Shown one piece after another: positions 1 through 6,891 of a stretch of DNA of 11,971 nt. Position 1 is the stretch's first letter, and every line of letters starts with the position of its first letter. Source of the stretch: Oscillospiraceae bacterium (GTDB lineage: Bacteria > Bacillota > Clostridia > Oscillospirales > Oscillospiraceae); the NCBI GenBank assembly GCA_902765975.1, contig CACXBO010000109.1, forward strand, positions 1 through 11,971, read 5' to 3'. Both the position numbers and the translations under genes were made by a program. The notes under the pieces were generated by a model. It saw nothing but the letters and a program-made list of their open reading frames with translations, had not been told where the DNA came from and did no database searches.

Positions 1-4
1 AAAA

Positions 5-27
5 AAACTCCACAAGGCGGTGGATTT
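5..27 (+). terminator. Possible terminator hairpin of an upstream gene, at the window edge
   Basis: TCCAC (9-13) pairs with GTGGA (20-24) around a 6-nt loop, and flanking A and T runs (5-7, 25-27) can extend the stem past one bulged C. The T run is short, so this is a weak intrinsic terminator. It also overlaps the -35 of the next promoter, so it may be only a fortuitous repeat. The gene it would serve lies outside the window. Confidence 0.3.
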
Positions 28-37
28 CTGATATAAT
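9..37 (+). promoter_or_regulatory. SigA-type promoter for the GGDEF gene
   Basis: A perfect -10 hexamer TATAAT (32-37) lies 17 nt downstream of TCCACA (9-14), which matches the TTGACA consensus at 4 of 6 positions. Transcription would start near 44, leaving a leader of about 37 nt before the GGDEF start codon. The -10 is strong and the -35 mediocre. Confidence 0.6.
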
Positions 38-80
38 AAACATTACCTATAAAGCAGTTGCTGTTTGGGAGCGATGTGCA

Positions 81-1430
81 ATGAAAAAACGGTTAAAAGA
101 CGGCATAAGTATCTCTGCGCTTCTGGCAATAGCGGTCCTGCTTTCCGTTGCGGTTTCACTTCTTTCGATTTTTTCTGTGAGCAGCGTCGTTAGAACGTGC
201 GGGCGGAATAAAGCCGACGCGGAAAAATACGATAGTGCAGAGAGCACAGTTAGCGAGTTTTCCAAAGCTTCAAATTATCTTTCTGAGCAAGCCAACGCTT
301 TCGCATTGACGTTAACTGAAGACCATGCAAATAGATTTTTGGAAGAGCTTTACGTGACAAGGCGCAGAGAAAGCGCGGTACTTACCCTTAAAACCGCCGA
401 TTTTAGCAATCAAGATGCAGTTTCGGCTATTGAGGAGGCGTTTTCATACTCAAATCAGCTTGTCAAAATCGAGAAATATTCCGTTTGCTTGACCGCCTCT
501 GCAGCGCATATAGAGAATTCAGAGCTTATTGAGCGGCTTGACGTTGCGGTTTCTGATGAGGATAATGCGCTTTCAGATGCTGAAAAGCTTGAAAAAAGCC
601 GGGAGCTGTTATCGAACGAAAGTTATTATTCGGAAAAGAACAAATTGAATTCAGCGCTTGAGCGGTGCGTTATTGCAATTCAAGAGTCGGCAGAGAAGCA
701 GGAAAAAGATGCACAGCAGACTCTCAGTTTTGCCGCGTCGCGTCAGATTTTGCTTACCGTTTTTCTTTTTGCGGTCATAATTCTGACTGTGATTTTATTT
801 TCTGTTTTAGTTTATGTTCCTATGAGACAATATCTTAATGGAATGAAAAAGTCGGAGCCGATTCCGGAAAAAGGAGTGAACGAGCTCAGACGTCTTGCGC
901 GTGCGTATAATAAGATTCTGGCAGAAAACAAAAAGTCAACTGAGCTGCTGCGCCATGCGGCAGAGCACGACGGACTCACGAGGCTGTTTAACCGACGCGC
1001 CTTCGAGACCTTCCGAGAGCAGCTTAGGAATGAGATCGCCTTTCTGATAATCGACATTGATTTCTTCAAGAGGATAAACGATACTTTCGGGCATGACGTA
1101 GGAGACAAGATCCTTCAGAAGACTGCGAGACTGCTCAAATCGAGCTTCCGTTCCTCGGATATTATCTGCCGTATGGGCGGAGATGAGTTCACGATTATTA
1201 TGAAGCATATGACGCCTGAGCTTTGCGAAGTGATTGAATCGAAGGTCGATTTGGTGAAAGCAGGGCTTGCCGACACGTCTGACGGACTTCCTCCGGCAAC
1301 GGTTTCGGTCGGAGCTTCATTTGGCAGAGGCGAATCCGCGGAGGAGATATTCAAGGCTGCGGATAACGCTCTATACAACGTTAAGGAGCGAGGGGGAGAC
1401 GGGATGAGCTTTTCGATTAACGGGGAATGA
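81..1430 (+). CDS. Membrane-anchored diguanylate cyclase (GGDEF domain)
   Basis: This gene is predicted to make cyclic di-GMP from two GTP at the inner face of the membrane. The 449-residue protein has one membrane helix at about 13-35, an extracytoplasmic helical region of about 185 residues, a second membrane helix at about 222-246, a short linker, then a GGDEF domain at about 290-445. That domain opens with HDGLTRLFNRR, has the metal-site stretch IDIDFF (324-329), and carries an intact GGDEF signature at 366-370. RSSD at 357-360 sits exactly five residues before the signature, which is the usual place of the inhibitory I-site, so product inhibition is expected. There is no EAL or HD-GYP domain. 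The sensor region resembles a four-helix-bundle type by its helical, charged character, but its ligand cannot be named. GGGAG at 67-71, 9 nt upstream, supports this ATG. The sensor half looks more AT-rich than the neighbouring genes. Confidence 0.93.
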   Translation: MKKRLKDGISISALLAIAVLLSVAVSLLSIFSVSSVVRTCGRNKADAEKYDSAESTVSEFSKASNYLSEQANAFALTLTEDHANRFLEELYVTRRRESAVLTLKTADFSNQDAVSAIEEAFSYSNQLVKIEKYSVCLTASAAHIENSELIERLDVAVSDEDNALSDAEKLEKSRELLSNESYYSEKNKLNSALERCVIAIQESAEKQEKDAQQTLSFAASRQILLTVFLFAVIILTVILFSVLVYVPMRQYLNGMKKSEPIPEKGVNELRRLARAYNKILAENKKSTELLRHAAEHDGLTRLFNRRAFETFREQLRNEIAFLIIDIDFFKRINDTFGHDVGDKILQKTARLLKSSFRSSDIICRMGGDEFTIIMKHMTPELCEVIESKVDLVKAGLADTSDGLPPATVSVGASFGRGESAEEIFKAADNALYNVKERGGDGMSFSINGE

Positions 1431-1455
1431 TACCCATATGAAACGGAGATAAGCT

Positions 1456-2085
1456 ATGGCTGAACTGATAGTTCCCGCGGGGTACGGGGAAATAGAATAC
1501 ATCGAGAAACGTTCGCAGTTTATCGGCAGGGTATGGTATGCCGAGACAGAGGCGGAGGCGACGGCGAGGATAAAGGAGATGCGTGAAAAGCACTGGGACG
1601 CGTCGCATAACGTTTACGCTTACAGTATAAAAAACGGGGGCATAGCGCGTTTTTCAGACGACGGCGAACCTTCCGGCACCTCGGGCATGCCCGTGATGAA
1701 CGTTTTCAGATCCGCTGACGTCGATAACTTTTGCTGCGTTGTGACGAGATACTTCGGCGGCATACTGCTCGGTGCGGGCGGGCTTGTAAGAGCCTACTCA
1801 AAGGCTGCGAGTATGGCTCTTGAAAAGGCGGGAAGAGCAGAGCTGAAAACTCTGATGGTCTGTGAGCTCGAATGTTCATATTCTCAGTTTGAAAGACTAA
1901 AAAACGAGCTTGAACGATTCAATACTGCGCTTGACAGCGCTGACTACGGAGAAAACGTAAAACTGAAGTTCTCTATGTCCTCTTCGGCTCTTGAGGGTTA
2001 TTCCGCGAGGGTGATTGAACTTACGGCGGGAAAGGCAAGGCCGGTAATCGTCGGAGAAGCGCTTCGCGCCGTAAGGATAGAATAA
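1456..2085 (+). CDS. yigZ: YigZ/YvyE family protein (IMPACT/UPF0029 fold)
   Basis: The 209-residue product matches the YigZ family in length and layout: an N-terminal IMPACT-like (UPF0029) domain at about 17-120 and a C-terminal DUF1949 ferredoxin-like domain at about 138-195. Family hallmarks are visible: a SQFIG motif near the start, the HWDASHNVYAY stretch, FSDDGEPSGTSGMP, and VVTRYFGGILLGAGGL. Eukaryotic IMPACT regulates the kinase GCN2. The bacterial role is not settled, although the fold suggests RNA or ribosome binding. It starts 25 nt after the GGDEF gene, with GGAG at 1445-1448 and no obvious promoter of its own, so the two are probably co-transcribed. It ends inside the shared terminator. 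The family assignment is firm; the function is not. Confidence 0.92.
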   Translation: MAELIVPAGYGEIEYIEKRSQFIGRVWYAETEAEATARIKEMREKHWDASHNVYAYSIKNGGIARFSDDGEPSGTSGMPVMNVFRSADVDNFCCVVTRYFGGILLGAGGLVRAYSKAASMALEKAGRAELKTLMVCELECSYSQFERLKNELERFNTALDSADYGENVKLKFSMSSSALEGYSARVIELTAGKARPVIVGEALRAVRIE

Positions 2086-2119
2086 AAGCTTCGGGCAGAG
2101 AAGTTCCCCCGAAGCTTTT
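2084..2119. terminator. Bidirectional intrinsic terminator between yigZ and hflX
   Basis: AAAAGCTTCGGG (2084-2095) is perfectly complementary to CCCGAAGCTTTT (2108-2119), giving a 12-bp stem with a 12-nt loop. The A run on the left and T run on the right (to 2121) supply a U-tract in both directions. The hairpin therefore serves the rightward GGDEF-yigZ unit and the leftward ddl-murF-hflX unit. Its left arm includes the last two bases of the yigZ stop codon. Confidence 0.9.
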
Positions 2120-2124
2120 TTCCA

Positions 2125-3399
2125 TTATTCAATTATATCTGCATAGTCCCGGACTCTGCCCCAGAGCTCGGGCTTTATTATTACCTCTGCGACTATACAG
2201 CCCTCGCGATAGTCGAGAGATAGTATCTCGGCCTCGCGGTGCAGAAGCTCGACGAGTCCGGCGTCAGAGTAGGGAATGCTGAGAGTAAGCCGCTTCCGCC
2301 CCTGTCCCAATATCTCTGCAATTTTTTCGGTGAGCTTGCCCGTACCTTCACCTGTTTTCGCAGATATGGCGAGCGTCATATCCCCGCGCGGTATCATAGA
2401 TGGTACCGGGCAGAGATCAGCCTTGTTGTACACGTCGATGACAGGCGTTCCAGACGCTCCGAGCTCGTCTATGAGTCGCCTTACAACCTCTGCCTGAAGC
2501 TCATATTCCGGGTTGGATACGTCGATCACGTGGAGCAGAAGATCGGCGTATTTAAGCTCCTCAAGCGTCGCTTTGAATGCCTCTATCAAGTGATGCGGCA
2601 GCTTTCTTATAAAGCCTACCGTGTCGGAGAGCAGCACCTCCTGACCGGGTGCGAGCTGAAGCCTTCTCGTCGTCGTATCAAGAGTATCGAAAAGCCTGTC
2701 GTTAGCAGGTATGTCCGAGTTCGTCATAAGGTTTAGAAGGGTGCTTTTTCCCGCGTTCGTATATCCGACGAGGGCGACTACGGGTACGCCGTTTTTCTCG
2801 CGTTTGCGTCTTTGCGTATCGCGGTTTTTACGCACCTCGCCGAGCTCATCCTCAAGCTTTTGTATCTTTCGGCGGATATGGCGTCTGTCAGTTTCAAGCT
2901 GCGTTTCTCCTGGACCTCTCGTTCCTATAGGCGAGGAGCCGCCGGAGGCGGTCTGCCTTACAAGGTGAGTCCACATTCCTGTAAGACGCGGAAGCATATA
3001 CTTGTACTGCGCGAGCTCAACCTGAAGCCTGCCTTCCCGCGTCCTTGCCCTCTGAGCGAAAATGTCGAGAATGAGCTGCGCCCTGTCGATAACGTGAACG
3101 CCGAGATCGTCTTCAAGAGCGCGAGTTTGAGAAGGGGAGAGCTCGTTATCGAAAACTGCGAGGTCGCACTCCTCAGCTTCAATAAGCTCTTTCAGCTCCT
3201 GCACCTTGCCCTCTCCGATAAAAGTTCGGGGATCGGGAGCTTTTTTGTTCTGAAGTATACGCCCCCTTGAAGCTCCTCCAGCCGTGGAGAGGAGAGCTTC
3301 AAGCTCGTCCATGCTCTCGTCCGTGCTCTTATCAGAGGCGTCCATTACTTCGGCTGCAAGTCCGACGAGTATTGCCGTTTCTCTTATTTTTTCTTCCAT
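2125..3399 (-). CDS. hflX: GTPase HflX
   Basis: HflX is a ribosome-associated GTPase of the Obg-HflX group that binds 50S subunits and, in studied bacteria, splits stalled or stress-inactivated 70S ribosomes. The 424-residue protein has the family-specific N-terminal HflX domain (about 25-200) with the GPGETQLE signature at 162-169 and a helical coiled-coil linker (about 172-200). The G domain follows: P-loop GYTNAGKST at 212-220, TLDTTTR at 239-245, DTVG at 259-262, NKAD at 325-328 and SAK at 346-348. A short C-terminal domain completes it. All GTP-binding motifs are intact. Its start overlaps the end of the pseudouridine synthase gene by 16 nt, which points to translational coupling; AGAGGT lies just upstream of the ATG. 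It is the last gene of the leftward operon and stops just short of the shared terminator. Confidence 0.96.
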   Translation of the reverse strand: MEEKIRETAILVGLAAEVMDASDKSTDESMDELEALLSTAGGASRGRILQNKKAPDPRTFIGEGKVQELKELIEAEECDLAVFDNELSPSQTRALEDDLGVHVIDRAQLILDIFAQRARTREGRLQVELAQYKYMLPRLTGMWTHLVRQTASGGSSPIGTRGPGETQLETDRRHIRRKIQKLEDELGEVRKNRDTQRRKREKNGVPVVALVGYTNAGKSTLLNLMTNSDIPANDRLFDTLDTTTRRLQLAPGQEVLLSDTVGFIRKLPHHLIEAFKATLEELKYADLLLHVIDVSNPEYELQAEVVRRLIDELGASGTPVIDVYNKADLCPVPSMIPRGDMTLAISAKTGEGTGKLTEKIAEILGQGRKRLTLSIPYSDAGLVELLHREAEILSLDYREGCIVAEVIIKPELWGRVRDYADIIE

Positions 3400-4298
3400 A
3401 GTACCTCTATCAGTTCATTAAGTTCACTGCGCCTTACCGGCGCTTCTGCCTTTACTGTTTTGCCGGCGACCGGGTCTCGAAAGCTGATGCTGTATGCGTG
3501 GAGCGCCTGCTCACGAATACCTAATTGTTCGGAAATCCGAAGGCTCTCATTTGTGCCATATAGGGCGTCGCCAAGAAGCGGATGCCCGAGAAATGACGAA
3601 TGCACCCTGATCTGATGCGTCCGCCCGGTTTTCAGCACGAATCGAACGAGACTTACTTCCCCGTTCGTGCCGAGCACTTCGAAGCAGGTTACGGCGCTCC
3701 GCCCGTCGGGAGACACGATCCTGCGCATTTTCTGAGGCTCGGCTCTTTTTATGGGCTCGGAGATAACGAATTTGTCCTCGTTAAAAACGCCGGAAACAAC
3801 GCCCAAATACGCTTTTTCCGCATTATCGGAGGCTAAAGCCTCGCTCAACACAGTTTTATAGTAGGCGTTTTTAGCGAACACGACGCAGCCGGATGTGTCT
3901 CTGTCCAGCCTGTTTACAACGTGACAGCGGGCGGTCTGACCGCTCTTTTCAAGATATCCGGCGGCGAGTGAGGCGAGAGAACCGTGATATTTTGCGAGCG
4001 AGGGATGAACGATCATTCCGGCGGGCTTGTTGAGTATGAGCATAGCCTCGTTTTCATACAGTATCTCTATCTCACCATATTCCGGCGCAAGATCGGCGTC
4101 CCGCTCCGCGAGTATCGGCTCTGCGGAGACTACGTCACCCTGCTTAACCGTTACAGTCGTATAGACCGGCTCTCCGTTCAGAAAGATAGCCTTCGCATTT
4201 TTGAGCCGCTTGAGAAGAGAAGCTGATATATGAAGCTCGTTCCTTAAAATGTGATAGACCTTGCGACCCTCGTCCTTTTGAGAGCAAAGGTATTCCAT
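3384..4298 (-). CDS. RluA/RluD-family pseudouridine synthase
   Basis: The enzyme isomerises uridine to pseudouridine in RNA, most likely 23S rRNA. In 304 residues it has an N-terminal S4 RNA-binding domain (about 14-60) followed by the RluA-type catalytic domain (about 78-300). Visible motifs are KPAGMIVHPS at 91-100, the catalytic loop RLDRDTSG at 130-137 with the expected catalytic Asp132, and GRTHQIRVH at 225-233. The S4 plus RluA layout is that of RluD/RluC-like enzymes, but Firmicutes carry several paralogues, so the target uridine cannot be assigned and no symbol is given. Its ATG shares one base with the murF stop codon (TGATG), and its 3' end overlaps hflX. The gene therefore sits in the middle of a translationally coupled chain. 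Confidence 0.93.
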   Translation of the reverse strand: MEYLCSQKDEGRKVYHILRNELHISASLLKRLKNAKAIFLNGEPVYTTVTVKQGDVVSAEPILAERDADLAPEYGEIEILYENEAMLILNKPAGMIVHPSLAKYHGSLASLAAGYLEKSGQTARCHVVNRLDRDTSGCVVFAKNAYYKTVLSEALASDNAEKAYLGVVSGVFNEDKFVISEPIKRAEPQKMRRIVSPDGRSAVTCFEVLGTNGEVSLVRFVLKTGRTHQIRVHSSFLGHPLLGDALYGTNESLRISEQLGIREQALHAYSISFRDPVAGKTVKAEAPVRRSELNELIEVLWKKK

Positions 4299-5677
4299 CA
4301 GAGCGCCTTTAGCTTTTCTACTATCTCGGAGAACTCCATCGAGTGCGACGCCTTGACGAGAACTACGTCGCCCTTCTGTATGAGACGCTTGAGATAGGGA
4401 TAGAGCTCCTCCTTGCGGCGGAGATATACGGCGTTTCCGCCTTTTTCGGCGCAGCCGTCAGCAATATTTCCGGCGTCATCTCCGATAGCAACCACGAGGT
4501 CGATGCCGACCTCGGCGGCAAGCCGGCCTATGCTCCTGTGAAGTGCTGCTGAGTCAGCCCCGAGCTCCTTCATATCTCCGAGAATTGCTATGCGCTTGCC
4601 CTGCGCCTGGCCGATTGCCCTCAGTGAGCTGAGACTTCTGACTGCAGCAGCCATCGAATTGGGATTCGCGTTGTAAGTGTCGTCTATTATGGTCACGAGG
4701 TCTGTATAACTGACGTTGGCGCGTCCGCCGACCGGATGATAATCAGCGAGGCCGCGTAGTATGTTCTCAGGGCTTATACCGAGAGTCCTTCCGACTGCGG
4801 CTGCTGCGAGCGCACCATAAGCTATATGGCTTCCAAAGGCGGGGATAAGCGCAAAAATTCGCATATCGGGTCCGACGATATCGCAGGAAATACCCTTAAA
4901 ACCGAGACTCTCCAGATTTTCGGCTCTGTAATCGTTATTCTCCCCAAGCCCGTAGGTCACGACATTCGTTCCCGTGTCGAGACCCCTGAGGTTTTCGTCG
5001 TCGCCGTTAAGAATGGCGACCGAATCGGGTTCGGTGAACTCGAAAACCTCGCTCTTTGCACGAAGCACACCCTTCAGATCTCCAAGCTTCTCAAGGTGAC
5101 AGTAGCCTATTGAGGTCATAACTACGATATCGGGGCGGACCATTTCTGCGAGAATGCGCATCTCACCGAAATCGGAGATGCCCATTTCGACGACAGCAGC
5201 CTCGTGCTCCTCACGTAGATTCAAAAGAGTGAGGGGAACGCCTATTTCGTTATTGAGATTGGCATGGGTTTTCAGAACGCATTTTTCTCTCAGCAGCACG
5301 GCGGCAGTCAGCTCCTTGGCTGTGGTCTTGCCGACAGAGCCGATGATCCCGATAACCGGTATCTGAAAAAGGCTTCTGTAATAAGCCGCCAGATCGCGAA
5401 GTGCCTTCAATGTGTCGTCAACAAGGATATAGGGGCAGCCGTCGTCGAGACGCCGCTCGGACAGACGGCAAACCGCGCCCGACGCAGCAGCCTTCTCCGC
5501 AAAATTATGTCCGTCGACGCGGGCGCCCTTAATGCAGACGAAAAGATTGCCGGGCTCTACCTCGCGACTGTCGGTTGTTACCCCGGTTATCCTGTCTTTT
5601 CGTGAGAAACGAGGACCGAAAAACGCGCCGCCGGTCACTTCCGCGATTTTCTCAAGAGTAACGGGCTTCATTTTCAT
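4298..5677 (-). CDS. murF: UDP-N-acetylmuramoyl-tripeptide--D-alanyl-D-alanine ligase MurF
   Basis: MurF adds the D-Ala-D-Ala dipeptide to UDP-MurNAc-tripeptide using ATP in the cytoplasm, the last cytoplasmic peptide-ligation step of peptidoglycan precursor synthesis. From this start it has 459 residues in the normal three-domain Mur ligase order. The N-terminal uridine-binding domain contains DSREV and GNLFVCIKGAR. The central ATPase domain has the P-loop GSVGKTT (113-119), the NNEIGVPLTLL stretch, and the lysine in RAKSEVF (about 208) that is carbamylated in Mur ligases. The C-terminal domain follows DDTYNANPNSM (332-342). I chose ATG 5677 because AGGGGG at 5686-5691 lies 8 nt upstream. 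An in-frame ATG at 5701 would add 8 residues and overlap the ddl stop as ATGA, but has no clear ribosome binding site; ATG 5671 is also possible. The upstream neighbour ddl makes its dipeptide substrate. Confidence 0.96.
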   Translation of the reverse strand: MKMKPVTLEKIAEVTGGAFFGPRFSRKDRITGVTTDSREVEPGNLFVCIKGARVDGHNFAEKAAASGAVCRLSERRLDDGCPYILVDDTLKALRDLAAYYRSLFQIPVIGIIGSVGKTTAKELTAAVLLREKCVLKTHANLNNEIGVPLTLLNLREEHEAAVVEMGISDFGEMRILAEMVRPDIVVMTSIGYCHLEKLGDLKGVLRAKSEVFEFTEPDSVAILNGDDENLRGLDTGTNVVTYGLGENNDYRAENLESLGFKGISCDIVGPDMRIFALIPAFGSHIAYGALAAAAVGRTLGISPENILRGLADYHPVGGRANVSYTDLVTIIDDTYNANPNSMAAAVRSLSSLRAIGQAQGKRIAILGDMKELGADSAALHRSIGRLAAEVGIDLVVAIGDDAGNIADGCAEKGGNAVYLRRKEELYPYLKRLIQKGDVVLVKASHSMEFSEIVEKLKAL

Positions 5678-5685
5678 TTCGATCG

Positions 5686-5691
5686 CCCCCT
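5686..5691 (-). promoter_or_regulatory. Ribosome binding site deciding the murF start
   Basis: AGGGGG on the minus strand lies inside the stretch between two candidate start codons. It is 8 nt from ATG 5677 and downstream of ATG 5701, so it can only serve the shorter form of MurF. Confidence 0.65.
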
Positions 5692-5697
5692 GATAAT

Positions 5698-6735
5698 TCA
5701 TTCGTATTTCTCAAGCGAGCGATTAACGATCAGCTCGCAGAGCTCTTCATATTTGATACCCGCCGCCAAAGCCTCCTTCGGCAGAAGGCTTGCGGGAGTC
5801 ATGCCGGGCAGAGTGTTTGCCTCAAGACAGTAGACGTCCCCGGTCGTGCCCTCGATTATAAAGTCCATGCGCGCGTAGACCTCCAGGTAGAGAGCCTTGA
5901 ACACGCGCTCTGCGGCGTCCATAAGCTTGGCGGTCACGTCGCCCGAAAGGTCGGCAGGGCATATCTCGTCGGTCATACCGTCCTGATACTTATTTTTATA
6001 ATCGAAGAATCCGGACTTCGGGACTATCTCGATTGGAGGAAGAGCCTTCCCGCAGAGAACGCCGACGTCGACCTCACGGCCCTTTATGTATCGCTCCACC
6101 AAAACGTCGTCTTCATATTTGAACCCGAATTCAAGAGCCTTTTCGTATTCCTCTGGAGTGTGCGCTATGCTCGTACCAACCGAAGAGCCGGAGGACTTCG
6201 GCTTTACCACGCAGGGAAGGCAGGGATAGCTTTTATCCGCGTCGTTAACGTTTATGCGTCTGCCTTCGGGCGTGAGTATGCCGTTTGCCTTGAACAGCTT
6301 TTTTGCAGCCTCCTTGTTCATGGCGATACCGCTTCCGAGATAGCCGGTGCCGGTATATTTGACTCCTGCGATATCGAAGGCAGCCTGCAGCCTTCCGTCC
6401 TCGCCGTCGGCGCCGTGAAGCCCTAAAAACACTATGTCTGCGGCTCGGCAGACCTCTATGAGATTATCTCCTATTCGAGAGTCGTTATTCTGCCTGCGGG
6501 AAGCCTTTATCTTTTCAAGATCGGGCACCTCGGAGGATATTTCCGCCGAAAGGCCGGATAGAGAACGAGTATATATCTCGGCGGGGTCGGTATAATCCCC
6601 GGTGTAACCGAAGAAGGAGTCGATAACTGCGACGTTGTGACCGTTTGCGCGGAGAGCTTCCGCTATAACAGCGCCGCTTTTCAGAGAAACGTCGCGCTCC
6701 ATGCTGAGACCGCCGCAGAGAACTGCTATATTCAA
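5698..6735 (-). CDS. ddl: D-alanine--D-alanine ligase
   Basis: Ddl joins two D-alanines with ATP to make the dipeptide used by MurF. The 345-residue ATP-grasp protein shows CGGLSMERDVSLKSG near the N-terminus (Glu13), GLHGADGEDG at 105-114, KPKSSGSSVG at 178-187, RMDFI at 289-293 and EANTLPGMTP at 305-314. A segment of about 50 residues (42-92) between the second strand and the HG motif is longer than in E. coli DdlB; clostridial Ddl proteins commonly have it. KNKY (247-250) places a tyrosine at the omega-loop position where D-Ala-D-Lac ligases such as VanA differ, so a normal D-Ala-D-Ala product is expected and no intrinsic vancomycin resistance is suggested. The start is TTG, preceded by GGAGG (6745-6749) with a 9-nt spacing. 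It is the first gene of the leftward operon. Confidence 0.95.
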   Translation of the reverse strand: MNIAVLCGGLSMERDVSLKSGAVIAEALRANGHNVAVIDSFFGYTGDYTDPAEIYTRSLSGLSAEISSEVPDLEKIKASRRQNNDSRIGDNLIEVCRAADIVFLGLHGADGEDGRLQAAFDIAGVKYTGTGYLGSGIAMNKEAAKKLFKANGILTPEGRRINVNDADKSYPCLPCVVKPKSSGSSVGTSIAHTPEEYEKALEFGFKYEDDVLVERYIKGREVDVGVLCGKALPPIEIVPKSGFFDYKNKYQDGMTDEICPADLSGDVTAKLMDAAERVFKALYLEVYARMDFIIEGTTGDVYCLEANTLPGMTPASLLPKEALAAGIKYEELCELIVNRSLEKYE

Positions 6736-6744
6736 GGTTGATTA

Positions 6745-6750
6745 CCTCCC
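6745..6750 (-). promoter_or_regulatory. Ribosome binding site for the TTG start of ddl
   Basis: GGGAGG on the minus strand ends 9 nt before TTG 6735. It is a near-ideal Shine-Dalgarno sequence, and the protein begins MNIAVLCGG as expected for Ddl, so the non-ATG start is credible. Confidence 0.8.
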
Positions 6751-6776
6751 TTAATTCTTGCTTCTTTTCCTTTTAT

Positions 6777-6805
6777 ATTATACAACAGATGCCGGATTTT
6801 TACAA
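6777..6805 (-). promoter_or_regulatory. SigA-type promoter of the ddl-murF-hflX operon
   Basis: On the minus strand, TTGTAA (complement of 6800-6805) and a perfect TATAAT (complement of 6777-6782) are separated by exactly 17 nt. Transcription would begin near 6770, giving a leader of about 35 nt before the ddl start. This is the only obvious promoter for the four-gene unit. Confidence 0.8.
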
Positions 6806-6863
6806 CCTTTTAATGCCTTTGAGATTCTTTATCACAAAAAAAGGATTTTTGAAAGTTATTTTG

Positions 6864-6869
6864 TATAAG
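6864..6869 (+). promoter_or_regulatory. Candidate -10 element for the dgt operon
   Basis: TATAAG lies 22 nt before the dgt start in the AT-rich divergent region. No good -35 hexamer is found at 16-18 nt upstream; AAGGAT would occupy that place. A rightward promoter is expected here because the adjacent gene is transcribed the other way, but its exact position is uncertain. Confidence 0.3.
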
Positions 6870-6891
6870 AGAAGAGAAAGGCGGTGCGGCT

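Noticed and set aside
2239..3270. Plus-strand open frames of up to 165 codons opposite hflX
   Set aside because: The minus strand encodes a full HflX with all GTPase motifs; these frames have no supporting ribosome binding site or domain.
5698..6735. Possibility that ddl is a vancomycin-resistance-type D-Ala-D-Lac ligase
   Set aside because: The omega-loop tyrosine (KNKY) is present as in normal D-Ala-D-Ala ligases, and no vanH or vanX-like genes are nearby.
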